Position numbers and translations under genes: made by a program. A stretch of 64,000 nucleotides of DNA from Arthrobacter sp. PM3. GTDB lineage: Bacteria > Actinomycetota > Actinomycetes > Actinomycetales > Micrococcaceae. The first letter of the stretch is position 1. The number at the start of each line of letters is the position of its first letter. Where the stretch lies: assembly GCF_003352915.1 (NCBI RefSeq), contig NZ_CP022314.1:1391295-1455294 (forward strand), given 5' to 3'. Under the pieces are notes generated by a model. The model did no database searches. It saw only the letters and a program-made list of their open reading frames with translations, and was not told the origin of the DNA. Below are positions 9,306-17,788 of the stretch, one piece after another.

Positions 9306-9426
9306 CAGTCCACCATACGTCCCGACCCGGCCTCCCGGCGGCAGTGCCCCGCGGGAAGTTGCCGGGCCCGGACATGATGCGGCGGCCGGTCTTTACCGGG
9401 CGGCCGGTTCTACGTGGCGGACGGTT

Positions 9427-10629
9427 TCACTTGGCGGCCAGGGGCTTGGCGGCCAGGGGCTTGGCGGCGCCGGCGAGCAGCAGGGCCACGAGAATGGGAA
9501 TCCCGATGGCCAGCAGGGCGGTCCTGATGCCGGTCACGTCGCCCAGGTAGCCCAGCAGGGGAGGCCCTGCGAGGAACGCGATGTAGCCCAGGGTCGACAC
9601 GACGGACACGCGGGCCGCGGCCCGCGCCGGATCGTCCGCCGCGGCGGACATGCCCATCGGAAAGGCCAGGGCCGCTCCGACACCCCACAGCGCGGCCCCG
9701 GCGGCGGCCAGCCAGATGTTGCCGGCGAACACGAAGAGCGTGAGGCCGGCCGCGGCTGCGGCCATACTGGCGCGGAGCACGGCCACCCGGCCGTAGACAT
9801 CGATGGCGCGGCCGCCGAAGAACCGCATGGCGGTCATCGCGAGCACGAAGACGGCGAACAGCAGGGCACCGGTGGACTCCTCGGCACCCAGGCCGTCGAC
9901 GGAGGCCTTGGCGATCCAGTCGTTGCCGGCGCCTTCGGTCAGGGTGGCGCCCAGAACCACGACGCCGATCAGCAGGGTGCGTCCGTCCCGCCACGCCGAT
10001 CCGCCCTTGGCGGGGGCCTCTTCCCCGGCTGCCGGCGCGGCGGCCGCCTGGTGCGGCAGGAAGAACCGGGGGGCCACCAGGGCCACCACGGCCACGATCG
10101 CGGCAATGACCAGCAGGTGGACCGGCAGTCCGACGCCCGCAGTAGAGAGACCGGCACCGATCAGCGCCCCCACAAAGGCTCCGCCGCTGAAGGCGGCGTG
10201 GAACTGCGGCATGATGGTGCGCCCGAGCTGGTGTTCGACGTCGGCCCCTTCGATGTTCTGCGAAACATCCCACAAACCGATCCCGATCCCGAAAAAGAAC
10301 AGGGCAATGGCGGTCGCCGGGACGGAGGCCGCCATCAGGGACAGGGCCACTGCCACGCCGGCCGCCGCGGCGATGATGCCGGCGCCCCGCACGGTATTGG
10401 CCGTGCCGATCCGGCCCACGACGAACCCTGCCGTGGGCAGCGCGATGAGCGAACCGACGGCAACGCACAACAGCAGCGTTCCCATCTGGCCCGAGGTGAG
10501 CTGCAGGATTTCCGTCACGGCGGGGATCCGGGCGGCCCAGCTGGCGAAGACCAGTCCGTTGATGCCGAAGACCAGGAAGGTGGCCCCGGTGGCGGCTTTG
10601 AGCTGCGGCCTGGTTGCGGTACTGGTCAT
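9427..10629 (-). CDS. MFS transporter (YbjJ/sugar-permease type)
   Basis: A 400-residue major-facilitator protein with about twelve hydrophobic segments. The N-terminus (FLVFGINGLVFASWAARIPAV) and GLWDVSQNIEGADVE match the YbjJ-like branch related to fucose/sugar permeases. Its ATG (10627-10629) overlaps the TGA of the upstream DeoR regulator gene in an ATGA junction, so translation is coupled. The last residues are a repeated PLAAK tail (AAKPLAAKPLAAK), encoded by a short tandem DNA repeat at 9427-9465; such a tail may vary between strains. The substrate is probably what the DeoR regulator senses. Confidence 0.9.
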   Translation of the reverse strand: MTSTATRPQLKAATGATFLVFGINGLVFASWAARIPAVTEILQLTSGQMGTLLLCVAVGSLIALPTAGFVVGRIGTANTVRGAGIIAAAAGVAVALSLMAASVPATAIALFFFGIGIGLWDVSQNIEGADVEHQLGRTIMPQFHAAFSGGAFVGALIGAGLSTAGVGLPVHLLVIAAIVAVVALVAPRFFLPHQAAAAPAAGEEAPAKGGSAWRDGRTLLIGVVVLGATLTEGAGNDWIAKASVDGLGAEESTGALLFAVFVLAMTAMRFFGGRAIDVYGRVAVLRASMAAAAAGLTLFVFAGNIWLAAAGAALWGVGAALAFPMGMSAAADDPARAAARVSVVSTLGYIAFLAGPPLLGYLGDVTGIRTALLAIGIPILVALLLAGAAKPLAAKPLAAK

Positions 10630-11399
10630 ACGATCACGGCTTCCACTGAGTGTTGGGCAAGGAGGGTCAGTTCGTCGGCGCTGAGGGCCTTGTCGGTGAC
10701 AATGGCATCCACGGCACTCAGCGGAGCAACCAGCGCCATGGCACTGGCGTTCCATTTGGCGCCGGAACAGGCCACGATCACCTTGGCCGCCGATTCCAGG
10801 CCGGCGCGCTTCACCGCGGCGTCGTCGAGATCGTGGGCCAGCAGCCCGTCACGGAGGCTCAGCGCACAGGGCGTGACCACGGCGGCGTCAAAGCGCAGCG
10901 AGCGGACGTTTCCCTCCGTCATGGGTCCGCGGAAGGACAGTTCGCCCGGAACGAGGCTCCCGCCCGGCAGCAGCAGCTCGGGGCGGTGCCCGGCCTGGCC
11001 CTGGTCACCGGCCAGCGCACTGACGGCCTGCAGGGACATTGGCATGATCGTCATGTCGCGCTGTTGCAGGTGCCGGGCGATCTCGGTAGCCGTGGTGCCG
11101 CTGTCCAGCCAGAAGCGGCCCCGGTCCTTGAGCATCGCAGCCACCGCGGCGGCGATCCGGACCTTGGCCGCGTGGCCCTCCAGCTCGCGCTGCCCGTAGC
11201 CGGGGTTTTCGCCCTGCAGCAGCAGGCTCATGGCTCCACCGTGGACCCGGCGGAGCACGCCATGTCCGGCCAGGATGTCGAGATCACGCCGGATGGTTGC
11301 CCCGGAGGCACCGCAGGCGGCCATCAGCTCGTCCACGGTGATCTGCTCGCGATGCCTCAGCAGCTCGCCGATCAGGCGGTGCCGCTCATCAGTATTCAT
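10626..11399 (-). CDS. DeoR/GlpR-family transcriptional regulator
   Basis: A 257-residue repressor-type regulator. The N-terminal winged helix-turn-helix (RHRLIGELLRHREQITVDELMAACGASGATIRRDLDILAGHGVLRRVHGGA) carries the DeoR signature. The C-terminal DeoRC sensor domain (about 80-235), with the phosphosugar-isomerase-like DSGTTATEIARHL loop, binds a sugar-phosphate effector. It is the first gene of a two-gene operon with the overlapping MFS transporter and probably regulates it. The ATG at 11399 directly precedes the HTH. Confidence 0.93.
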   Translation of the reverse strand: MNTDERHRLIGELLRHREQITVDELMAACGASGATIRRDLDILAGHGVLRRVHGGAMSLLLQGENPGYGQRELEGHAAKVRIAAAVAAMLKDRGRFWLDSGTTATEIARHLQQRDMTIMPMSLQAVSALAGDQGQAGHRPELLLPGGSLVPGELSFRGPMTEGNVRSLRFDAAVVTPCALSLRDGLLAHDLDDAAVKRAGLESAAKVIVACSGAKWNASAMALVAPLSAVDAIVTDKALSADELTLLAQHSVEAVIV

Positions 11400-11499
11400 G
11401 AGTAAATGCTAGCAGTTGATGATCATTTGATCACTATGTGCGCATTTCGAGCACAGCGGCGCGGGTGCCGGACTGGGCAGAGACCCGCCTCACCCCGGG

Positions 11500-11545
11500 A
11501 CGCTCCCTCACTTCCTGCAGTCAATTTCGCTACGCTCCCTCACGG
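11500..11545. repeat. Two-copy 32-bp-spaced ACGCTCCCTCAC repeat
   Basis: ACGCTCCCTCAC occurs at 11500 and 11532, 32 bases apart, in the gap between the DeoR start and the ABC-F stop. It is the reverse complement of the core of the four-copy array at 13339-13448, with the same 32-bp step, so both belong to one dispersed family. The two arrays flank the ABC-F gene in opposite orientation. Confidence 0.7.
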
Positions 11546-11595
11546 TGTGCGGGAGCGATGGCCGAAAACGTGCAGGACGTGATGGAGGGTCCGGC

Positions 11596-13278
11596 TCAGC
11601 GGGCGCGCTCGACGCGCTTTTCGTCCCAGACCGGCTCGGCGGACTCGTAGACCTTGCCGTCGGAGCCGAAGACCAGGAAACGGTCGAAGGTCCGGGCGAA
11701 CCAGCGGTCGTGGGTGACGGCCAGGACGGTGCCTTCGAAGTGGTCGATCGCCCGTTCCAGTGCCTCGGCCGAGTGCAGGTCCAGGTTGTCCGTGGGCTCG
11801 TCGAGCAGCAGCAGGGTGGCGCCGGACAACTGGAGGAGCAGGATCTGGAACCGGGCCTGCTGGCCGCCGGAGAGGGACTCGTACTTCTGCTCGGACTGCC
11901 CGGCCAGGCCGTAGCCGTCCAGCGCACCGGCGGCGGCTTCGCGGCCCAGTCCTGAACGGTGCTCGTCGCCGCGGTGCAGGATCTCCAGAAGGGTCTTACC
12001 CAGGAGGTCGGGCCGGACGTGGGTCTGGGCGAAAAAGCCGGGCCGGATCCGGGCACCGAGTTTCACGGTGCCCTCGTGCGGGACCTCTGCGATTTCGACG
12101 TCGGACACCGGCAGGTGCTCCCGTTCCGGGTCGGTGCCACCGGTGGCGAGCAGGCGCAGGAAGTGGCTCTTGCCCGAGCCGTTGGAGCCGAGCACGCCGA
12201 CGCGGTCCCCGAACCAGATCTCGGTGGAAAACGGCTTCATGAGACCGGTCAGTTCCAGCCTTTCCGCCACGATGGCGCGCTTGGCGGTGCGGCCGCCCTT
12301 GAGCCGCATCTGCACGTTCTGCTCGATGGGCAGGGCCTCGGGCGGCCCGGCCTCCAGGAACTTCGCCAGCCGGGTCTGCGCCGCGTGGTACCGGTTGGCC
12401 ATGTCCGACCGGAACGCGGCCTTGTTCTTGTACATGTTGACGAGTTCCTTGAGCTTGACGTGCTCCTCGTCCCAGCGCTTGCGCAGCTCCTCGAAGCGGG
12501 CGTTGCGGTCCGCGCGCGCGTCCACGTAGGAGCCGAAACCGCCGCCGTGGATCCAGGCGCCGGCACCGTTGATGCCCGGCTCCAGGGTGACGATGCGTCC
12601 CGCCGCGTTGTTGAGCAACTCCCGGTCGTGGCTGATGAAGAACACGGTCTTCTTGGACTCGTTGAGCTTGGCCTCAAGCCAGCGCTTGCCGGGGACGTCG
12701 AGGTAGTTGTCCGGTTCGTCGAGGAGCAGGAGTTCGTCGGGGCCTGCGAAGAGGGCCTCGAGCACCAGCCGCTTCTGCTCGCCGCCGGAAAGGCTCGACG
12801 CCGGGCGGTGCTGCGCGCGGTCGAACGGCAGGCCGAGTGCGGCCATGCAGACCTCGTCCCAGACGGTCTCGACGTCGTAGCCCCCGGCGTCTCCCCAGTC
12901 CACGATCGCCTGGGCATAGGCCATCTGGGTGGGTTCGTCGTCGTGCTCCAGCATGGCGAGCTCGGCCTCGTCCACGGCGCGCGCGGCGGCAGCCAGCGCG
13001 GGCGGGGCCGCGGAGACCAGGAGGTCGCGGACCGTGGAGTCGTCACGGACCTGGCCCACGAACTGGCGCATGATGCCCATATTGCCGGAGCGCCCGATCA
13101 CCCCTTCGTCGGGGACGAGGTCGCCGGCGATGATCCGGAACAGTGTGGTCTTGCCGGTGCCGTTCGGCCCGATCAGCGCCGTCTTGGTGCCGTCCGGAAC
13201 CTTGAACGTCACCCCGTTGAGCAGCTGGGTGCCGTCGGAGAGGAAGTAGTCGATGCCGGAAACGTCAATATGAGCCAC
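11596..13278 (-). CDS. ABC-F family ATPase
   Basis: A 560-residue soluble protein with two fused ABC domains and no membrane segment. Domain 1 has Walker A GPNGTGKTT, signature LSGGEQKR and Walker B LLLLDEPDNYLD. Domain 2 has GSNGSGKSH, LSGGQQARF and LLLLDEPTDNLD. The charged linker (about 240-300, RNARFEELRKRWDEEHVKLKELVNMYKNKAAF) corresponds to the P-site tRNA-interaction motif region of ABC-F factors. Such proteins act on ribosomes as translation factors or antibiotic-protection factors. The Lys-to-His change after GSNGSGKS replaces the usual Thr/Ser. Start ATG at 13278 begins at the first beta strand (MAHIDVSGIDYFL). Confidence 0.9.
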   Translation of the reverse strand: MAHIDVSGIDYFLSDGTQLLNGVTFKVPDGTKTALIGPNGTGKTTLFRIIAGDLVPDEGVIGRSGNMGIMRQFVGQVRDDSTVRDLLVSAAPPALAAAARAVDEAELAMLEHDDEPTQMAYAQAIVDWGDAGGYDVETVWDEVCMAALGLPFDRAQHRPASSLSGGEQKRLVLEALFAGPDELLLLDEPDNYLDVPGKRWLEAKLNESKKTVFFISHDRELLNNAAGRIVTLEPGINGAGAWIHGGGFGSYVDARADRNARFEELRKRWDEEHVKLKELVNMYKNKAAFRSDMANRYHAAQTRLAKFLEAGPPEALPIEQNVQMRLKGGRTAKRAIVAERLELTGLMKPFSTEIWFGDRVGVLGSNGSGKSHFLRLLATGGTDPEREHLPVSDVEIAEVPHEGTVKLGARIRPGFFAQTHVRPDLLGKTLLEILHRGDEHRSGLGREAAAGALDGYGLAGQSEQKYESLSGGQQARFQILLLQLSGATLLLLDEPTDNLDLHSAEALERAIDHFEGTVLAVTHDRWFARTFDRFLVFGSDGKVYESAEPVWDEKRVERAR

Positions 13279-13338
13279 GCGTACAATCTTCCCACGGCAG
13301 GACGGGGCCCCGGCGGCCGGTGGTTGCCCGCACGGCAG

Positions 13339-13448
13339 GAGGGAGCGTCCGGCCGTTCCGTGCGAAACCTGAGGGAGCGTCCGGCCGTTCCGTGCAGAAC
13401 CTGAGGGAGCATCCGGCGGTTCCGTGCAGAACCTGAGGGAGCGTCGGG
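13339..13448. repeat. 32-bp tandem repeat, four copies
   Basis: GAGGGAGCGT or GAGGGAGCAT recurs at 13339, 13371, 13403 and 13435, exactly 32 bp apart, with CCGGCCGTTCCGTGC following in each full unit. The last unit runs into the 3' end of the penicillin-binding-protein gene. There are no unique spacers, so it is a tandem repeat and not a CRISPR array. It fills the gap between the PBP stop and the ABC-F start. Confidence 0.9.
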
Positions 13449-15464
13449 TCAGCTGGCCCGGGTGAGGAACTCCTTCAGCAGCGGTCCGGAGGTGGTGGCG
13501 CCGAGGCCGCCGTCCTCGACGAAGACGGCGACGGCGAGGTCACCGTGCGTCGCCACGATCCAGGCGTGGGTCTTCGGCGGATTGTCGTTGCCGAATTCCG
13601 CCGTCCCGGTCTTCGCACCGACGGGCTCGCCCGGGACGGACGCCAGGAACCCGGCGTGCCCGCTGGTCACCACGGCGCGCATCATGTCGGCCAGCGACGC
13701 CGCCTCCGCCGCGGTCACGGGCGTCCCGGCCGCGGGGGCGGGTGCAGGGACGGTGGACGGCGGGGCATCACCGGACGGTGAGGCACCCGATGACGGGCCC
13801 GCTGAGGCGGTGCCGGATCCGCCGGCCGCCGGATCCGCGACGCTCTCGTTCGGATTCAGGACCAGCCGGGCCGCCACGGGGGCGCCCTTGGCCACGGAAC
13901 CGGCCATGATGGCGGCGGCCAGCGGCGACAGCAGGACCTTCCCCTGGCCGATCATCGACGCGGCGTGTTCGGTGCCCTCGGCCTCGCCGGGCACGGAGCC
14001 CAGGAAGGCGGCGGCCCCCAGCGCGGGCGCTTCGACGGCGACACCGAGGGAGGTGGCGGCGGATTCGAGCTGCGCCTGGCTGACGCCGTCCCGGGCGTTG
14101 ATGAAGGCCGTGTTGCAGGAATGCGCGAAGGCGTCGCGGAGGGTCACGGAGCCCAGGGAGGACGCGGGGTAGCCTTCGGCGTTCTTGAAGGTGCGGCCGT
14201 CCACGGTCAGGGTTGCCGGGCAGTCGACTTTCGAATCCGGGGTCATCCCGTTGCGGAACATGGCCAGGGAGTCGACCAACTTGAAAATCGAACCGGGGGC
14301 GTACTGGCCCAGCATGGCGGTGTCGTAACCGTTGCTGCCGGGTCCCGAGGCTGCGGCCAGGACCGCACCGCTGGAGGGCCGGAGCGCCACGATGGCCGAT
14401 GCAGGGCCGACGCCGGCCAGGACGTCCTCGGCCAGCTGCTGCAGGTTCGGGTCAAGGGTGGTCCTCAGCGGGGTCCCTGCCTTGATCTTGGTCTCGAACA
14501 GGTTCCGGCGCTGATCCGGGGTGGCGGACTGGATTTCCGCGGGGGTGAGGCCGGCTTTCTGTGCCCTGATGACGATGCCGTCGGTTCCACGCAGCTGCGC
14601 GTCATACTGCTGCTGCAGACCGCCGGTGCCGGTGGTGTCGCCGGGTTTGAGGGCACCGCCGGACTTCTCGATCTGTTCGGCGTTGGCCTCAGCTGCTGTC
14701 CCCAGGAGGGCCCGCGCGAACGTGCGGGTTGGCGCCAGCGGGAGATAGTCCTTGATGGCCCGGCCGCCGGGGATGGCCGAAATCTGTGCGTCCGTGATGG
14801 TCCGGGACCCGTCCTCGCGCAAGGTGATGGCCGCAACGAAGGCGTCCGGTCCGGCGGCGGCGACCTGCTGGGCGTAGGCGGCCGGGTCGACACCCACGAG
14901 CTGCGCGAGCTTGGTGGCGGCGTCAGCGGGGTCCGCGCCGCCGAGCTTGGGCTTGTCGATGCCGACGTTGACGACCGGCCGGTAGGTGACGAGCGGAACG
15001 TCGCCGGCCCCGAGGATGGCGGCACGCTGCGGGGTGTTCGTGGAGCGGGTGAGGATCTCACCATCGGCCAGGTCCGGGGCCAGCATCGCCGGCTTCCACA
15101 CGGGCAGCCATTTGTCGCCGGACTTCTTCAGCTGCGCGGACACGGTGTATTTCCATTCCTCCGCGCCGACCTTCCAGGTGTAGTTCAGCGGAAACGTGGC
15201 CGTGTCCGCCTCAAAGGCCAGGTCCCCGGCCTGCACGGCGGGTTTGTCCGGAGCGAGCCCCTGGAACACCTCTTTGAGCTGTTCGTTGGCGGCGCCGGAT
15301 TCCTTGCCGTCAAAGGCGACGGCCCCGACATCGAGCGCGGACACGGCGCCGGCAAGCTGATTGGCAGCGTCTGCCGCGCCGGCCCGGCCGTCGCTGCAGG
15401 CGACCAGCGAGCCGCCAAGGACAAGGCCGACAAGGGCCAGTGAAAGTTTTGATGAGTTCCCCAT
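13449..15464 (-). CDS. Penicillin-binding transpeptidase lipoprotein
   Basis: A 671-residue class-B-like D,D-transpeptidase that crosslinks peptidoglycan outside the membrane. The N-terminus is a lipoprotein signal (hydrophobic stretch to LVAC; Cys about 23). Residues about 30-145 match an NTF2-like MecA_N domain, followed by a dimerisation domain. The transpeptidase domain has all three motifs: SIFK (Ser about 391), SCN (about 449) and KTG (about 619). A Pro/Ala/Ser-rich insert (about 550-580, ASAGPSSGASPSGDAPP) interrupts the domain before the last motif. An intact active site suggests function. A MecA-like N-domain does not by itself imply beta-lactam resistance. It follows the second two-component system by 85 bases on the same strand. 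Confidence 0.92.
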   Translation of the reverse strand: MGNSSKLSLALVGLVLGGSLVACSDGRAGAADAANQLAGAVSALDVGAVAFDGKESGAANEQLKEVFQGLAPDKPAVQAGDLAFEADTATFPLNYTWKVGAEEWKYTVSAQLKKSGDKWLPVWKPAMLAPDLADGEILTRSTNTPQRAAILGAGDVPLVTYRPVVNVGIDKPKLGGADPADAATKLAQLVGVDPAAYAQQVAAAGPDAFVAAITLREDGSRTITDAQISAIPGGRAIKDYLPLAPTRTFARALLGTAAEANAEQIEKSGGALKPGDTTGTGGLQQQYDAQLRGTDGIVIRAQKAGLTPAEIQSATPDQRRNLFETKIKAGTPLRTTLDPNLQQLAEDVLAGVGPASAIVALRPSSGAVLAAASGPGSNGYDTAMLGQYAPGSIFKLVDSLAMFRNGMTPDSKVDCPATLTVDGRTFKNAEGYPASSLGSVTLRDAFAHSCNTAFINARDGVSQAQLESAATSLGVAVEAPALGAAAFLGSVPGEAEGTEHAASMIGQGKVLLSPLAAAIMAGSVAKGAPVAARLVLNPNESVADPAAGGSGTASAGPSSGASPSGDAPPSTVPAPAPAAGTPVTAAEAASLADMMRAVVTSGHAGFLASVPGEPVGAKTGTAEFGNDNPPKTHAWIVATHGDLAVAVFVEDGGLGATTSGPLLKEFLTRAS

Positions 15465-15549
15465 GGCGCCATTATGCCCCGAGCCGCCGACATTGCCCTT
15501 GTCACAAAGAGGAGCACAAAGCGCCGCAGAGCGCCATCGACCGATGCCG

Positions 15550-16206
15550 CTAAGGCCGCCTGATGATCCGGCGCCGCGCGGCCACGGCGATGGCGGCAGT
15601 GCGGTTGTCCACGCCGAGCTTGCCGTAGATGTGCACGAGATGGGTTTTCACGGTCGCCTCGGAGATGAACAGCTGCTTCGCGATCGCCCGGTTTCCCATC
15701 CCGGTGGCCAGCAGTTCCAGCAGCTGGATCTCGCGGGCGGACAGCGCCGGCTCCGGATTCCGGATCCGGCCCATCAGCCGGGCCGCAACCTCGGGCGCCA
15801 GCGCCGTCTGCCCGGCGGCGGCGGAGAGCACGGCCTGGCGGATCTGCTCGGGCGGGGCATCCTTGAGCATGTAGCCGCTGGCGCCGGCCTCCACGGCGGC
15901 GAGGATGTCGGCGTCGGAATCATAGGTGGTGAGAATCAGCACCGGCGGCGCCGGCTGGCCGGCCTCCCCGGCCCTGATCCGGCCGGTGGCGGTGACCCCG
16001 TCCATGCCCTCACCCATCTGCAGATCCATGAGCACCACGTCCGCGGGCTCGCCCAGGGTGTGAAGCCTGGCCAGTCCGGCCAGGGCGGCGCCGCCGTCCG
16101 CGGCCTCGGCAACCACGCTGATGCCCTCGAGGTCACCCAGCATGGCCCGCAGCCCGGCCCGGACCACCGGGTGGTCGTCCACCAGGAACACGCGGATGGT
16201 GTTCAT
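15550..16206 (-). CDS. NarL/LuxR-family response regulator
   Basis: A 218-residue response regulator with receiver (VFLVDDHPVVRAG; phospho-Asp in VVLMDLQMG; Lys in YMLKDAPPEQI) and LuxR helix-turn-helix (LSAREIQLLELLATGMGNRAIA to TVKTHLVHIYGKL). Its ATG at 16206 overlaps the TGA of the kinase gene in an ATGA junction. It probably acts on the palindrome at 17659-17680 in front of the divergent ABC transporter. Confidence 0.94.
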   Translation of the reverse strand: MNTIRVFLVDDHPVVRAGLRAMLGDLEGISVVAEAADGGAALAGLARLHTLGEPADVVLMDLQMGEGMDGVTATGRIRAGEAGQPAPPVLILTTYDSDADILAAVEAGASGYMLKDAPPEQIRQAVLSAAAGQTALAPEVAARLMGRIRNPEPALSAREIQLLELLATGMGNRAIAKQLFISEATVKTHLVHIYGKLGVDNRTAAIAVAARRRIIRRP

Positions 16207-17600
16207 GTCCGGTCCCCCGTCGCCGGTGCCGGAGCGGAACCGGCCGCTTCGCCCAGCGGGAGCCGGATGGCAACAACCGTGCCCTCGCCCGGGGCGGATT
16301 CAATGTCCAGCCGGCCGTGCAGGGCGGCCACGCGGTCGCGCAAGGACGTCAGCCCGTACCCGGATCCGTCCGGCCGGGCGGCCGGGGCGGGCAGCGCTGC
16401 GGGATCGAAGCCGGTGCCGTCGTCGTAGATGTCCATCGCGACGTCGGGACCCAGGAAGGAAAGGGTGACGACGGCGGTGCTCGCCTGTGCGTGGGCCCGG
16501 ACGTTGGCCAGGCTCGACTGTGCGGCGCGGAGCAGTGCTGTCTGGTGGGTTCCGGGGAGCGGCACCGGGACTCCCTCGACGTCGAGGCGGCAGTGCAGCC
16601 CGGCGCCGTGCGCGGCGGACTGCGCTTCGGTCTGGGCGCACAGCCGCTGCAGGCCGGCCACGAGGGAGCCGCCCTCGAGGTCGGGGGACTGCAGCGCCCT
16701 GACGAAGTTGCGGGCCTCTGCCAGGTTGGCGGCGGCCGTGTCCCGGACAATGCGGAGCCTGTCCCGGGCCACGGCGGTGTCGCCGTCGTCCAGGGCTTTC
16801 TCGGCGGCGCGGCCCATCAGGACAATGCTGGACAGGCCCTGGGCCAGGGTGTCGTGGATTTCGCGGGCCAGCCGGGTGCGCTCGGCGAGGGTGCCGGCGT
16901 TGTGCTGGGTGCGGGCGAGTTCGGCGCGGGTGCGCCGGAGCTCCTGGGCCGCCAGCCGCTGGTTCTCTGCTTCAAGGAACAGCGCCCGGTACGCCAGTCC
17001 CGTGACCACGGCGAACGCCGCGCCGAACAGGGGGCCGAGCACCATGGGCAGCTGCAGCGCCGCGCCGCCCGGCACCGGCGGGCCGGCCCCGCCGTTGTGG
17101 AACCAGAGCGCCGCGATGACCACGAGGGTGCTCAGCGCGATGGCCGGCAGCGCCAGCCGCCGCCGCAGCACGTGCAGCTGCAGGAAGAACAGCGGGAACG
17201 CCAGCCACACGAAGTCGGCGCTGGCGAGGACCAGCAGCAGCCAGAGGACGCTGACGCCGGCCAGCCACCAGCCCGAATACGGCCGCGGATCGAACCGGGC
17301 GTGGTGGGCGGCATGCCGCTTTTCCAGGACGGTCCCGGCGAGGTAAACGGTAGCCAGCAACAGGGCGAGGAGCAGGGTGATCCAGCCCGTGCCGGCGACT
17401 CCGCCGGCCAGGAGCCGGATGACGGCCACCAGGAGCAGCACCGCGAAGCCGACGTGAAGGCTCACGCGCAGGACGCGCAGGATGACGGCTGCCCCGGTGG
17501 ACTCCGCGGAAATCTCGCGGCTGTCTGCGAGGTGTGTGCCCGCTTGTTCCATGCCCGCGTGGTGTCTGCCGTGGACCGGTTTGCCGGCGTCGCCCTCCAT
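16203..17600 (-). CDS. HisKA_3-type sensor histidine kinase
   Basis: A 465-residue membrane sensor kinase. About five or six hydrophobic segments occupy residues 40-210, with little extracytoplasmic sequence. A coiled-coil-like stretch (LEAENQRLAAQELRRTRAELARTQ) leads to the phospho-acceptor box RLAREIHDTLAQGLSSIVLM. The HATPase_c domain has DIYDDGTGFDP and GSGYGLTSLRDRVAALHG. ATG at 17600 (MEGDAGKPVH) is preferred; in-frame starts up to 17765 would run across the intergenic operator. Divergent from the ABC transporter genes, a layout common to LiaS/DesK-like systems that sense envelope stress. Confidence 0.9.
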   Translation of the reverse strand: MEGDAGKPVHGRHHAGMEQAGTHLADSREISAESTGAAVILRVLRVSLHVGFAVLLLVAVIRLLAGGVAGTGWITLLLALLLATVYLAGTVLEKRHAAHHARFDPRPYSGWWLAGVSVLWLLLVLASADFVWLAFPLFFLQLHVLRRRLALPAIALSTLVVIAALWFHNGGAGPPVPGGAALQLPMVLGPLFGAAFAVVTGLAYRALFLEAENQRLAAQELRRTRAELARTQHNAGTLAERTRLAREIHDTLAQGLSSIVLMGRAAEKALDDGDTAVARDRLRIVRDTAAANLAEARNFVRALQSPDLEGGSLVAGLQRLCAQTEAQSAAHGAGLHCRLDVEGVPVPLPGTHQTALLRAAQSSLANVRAHAQASTAVVTLSFLGPDVAMDIYDDGTGFDPAALPAPAARPDGSGYGLTSLRDRVAALHGRLDIESAPGEGTVVAIRLPLGEAAGSAPAPATGDRT

Positions 17601-17658
17601 GCTTCCAGCGTAGCGCCGGCAGCGCGGCGCCCCCGCGGAAAACGGCCTGCCTGCGCTC

Positions 17659-17680
17659 GAATCAACCTTTCGGTTGATTC
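17659..17680. promoter_or_regulatory. Palindromic operator between kinase and ABC permease genes
   Basis: GAATCAACC and GGTTGATTC form a perfect 9-bp inverted repeat around a 4-base TTTC centre. It lies in the 188-bp gap between the divergent kinase (start 17600) and ABC permease (start 17789). Size, symmetry and place fit a binding site for the NarL-family regulator of this module; that role is inferred. Confidence 0.6.
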
Positions 17681-17788
17681 CGCGGCCGTCCGTCCGGTGC
17701 CGGTGATCCGGCCGGCCGGCCGATGCCGTCATCCGGGGCGGCAGGAAGGCTGGAAGAAACGCCAATTACGTCACCACAAAGGACAACC

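Noticed and set aside
9154..11199. A 681-codon plus-strand ORF opposite the MFS and DeoR genes
   Set aside because: Antisense shadow without family features.
13339..13448. CRISPR-like array
   Set aside because: Units are contiguous with a 32-bp period and no unique spacers; no cas genes in the window.
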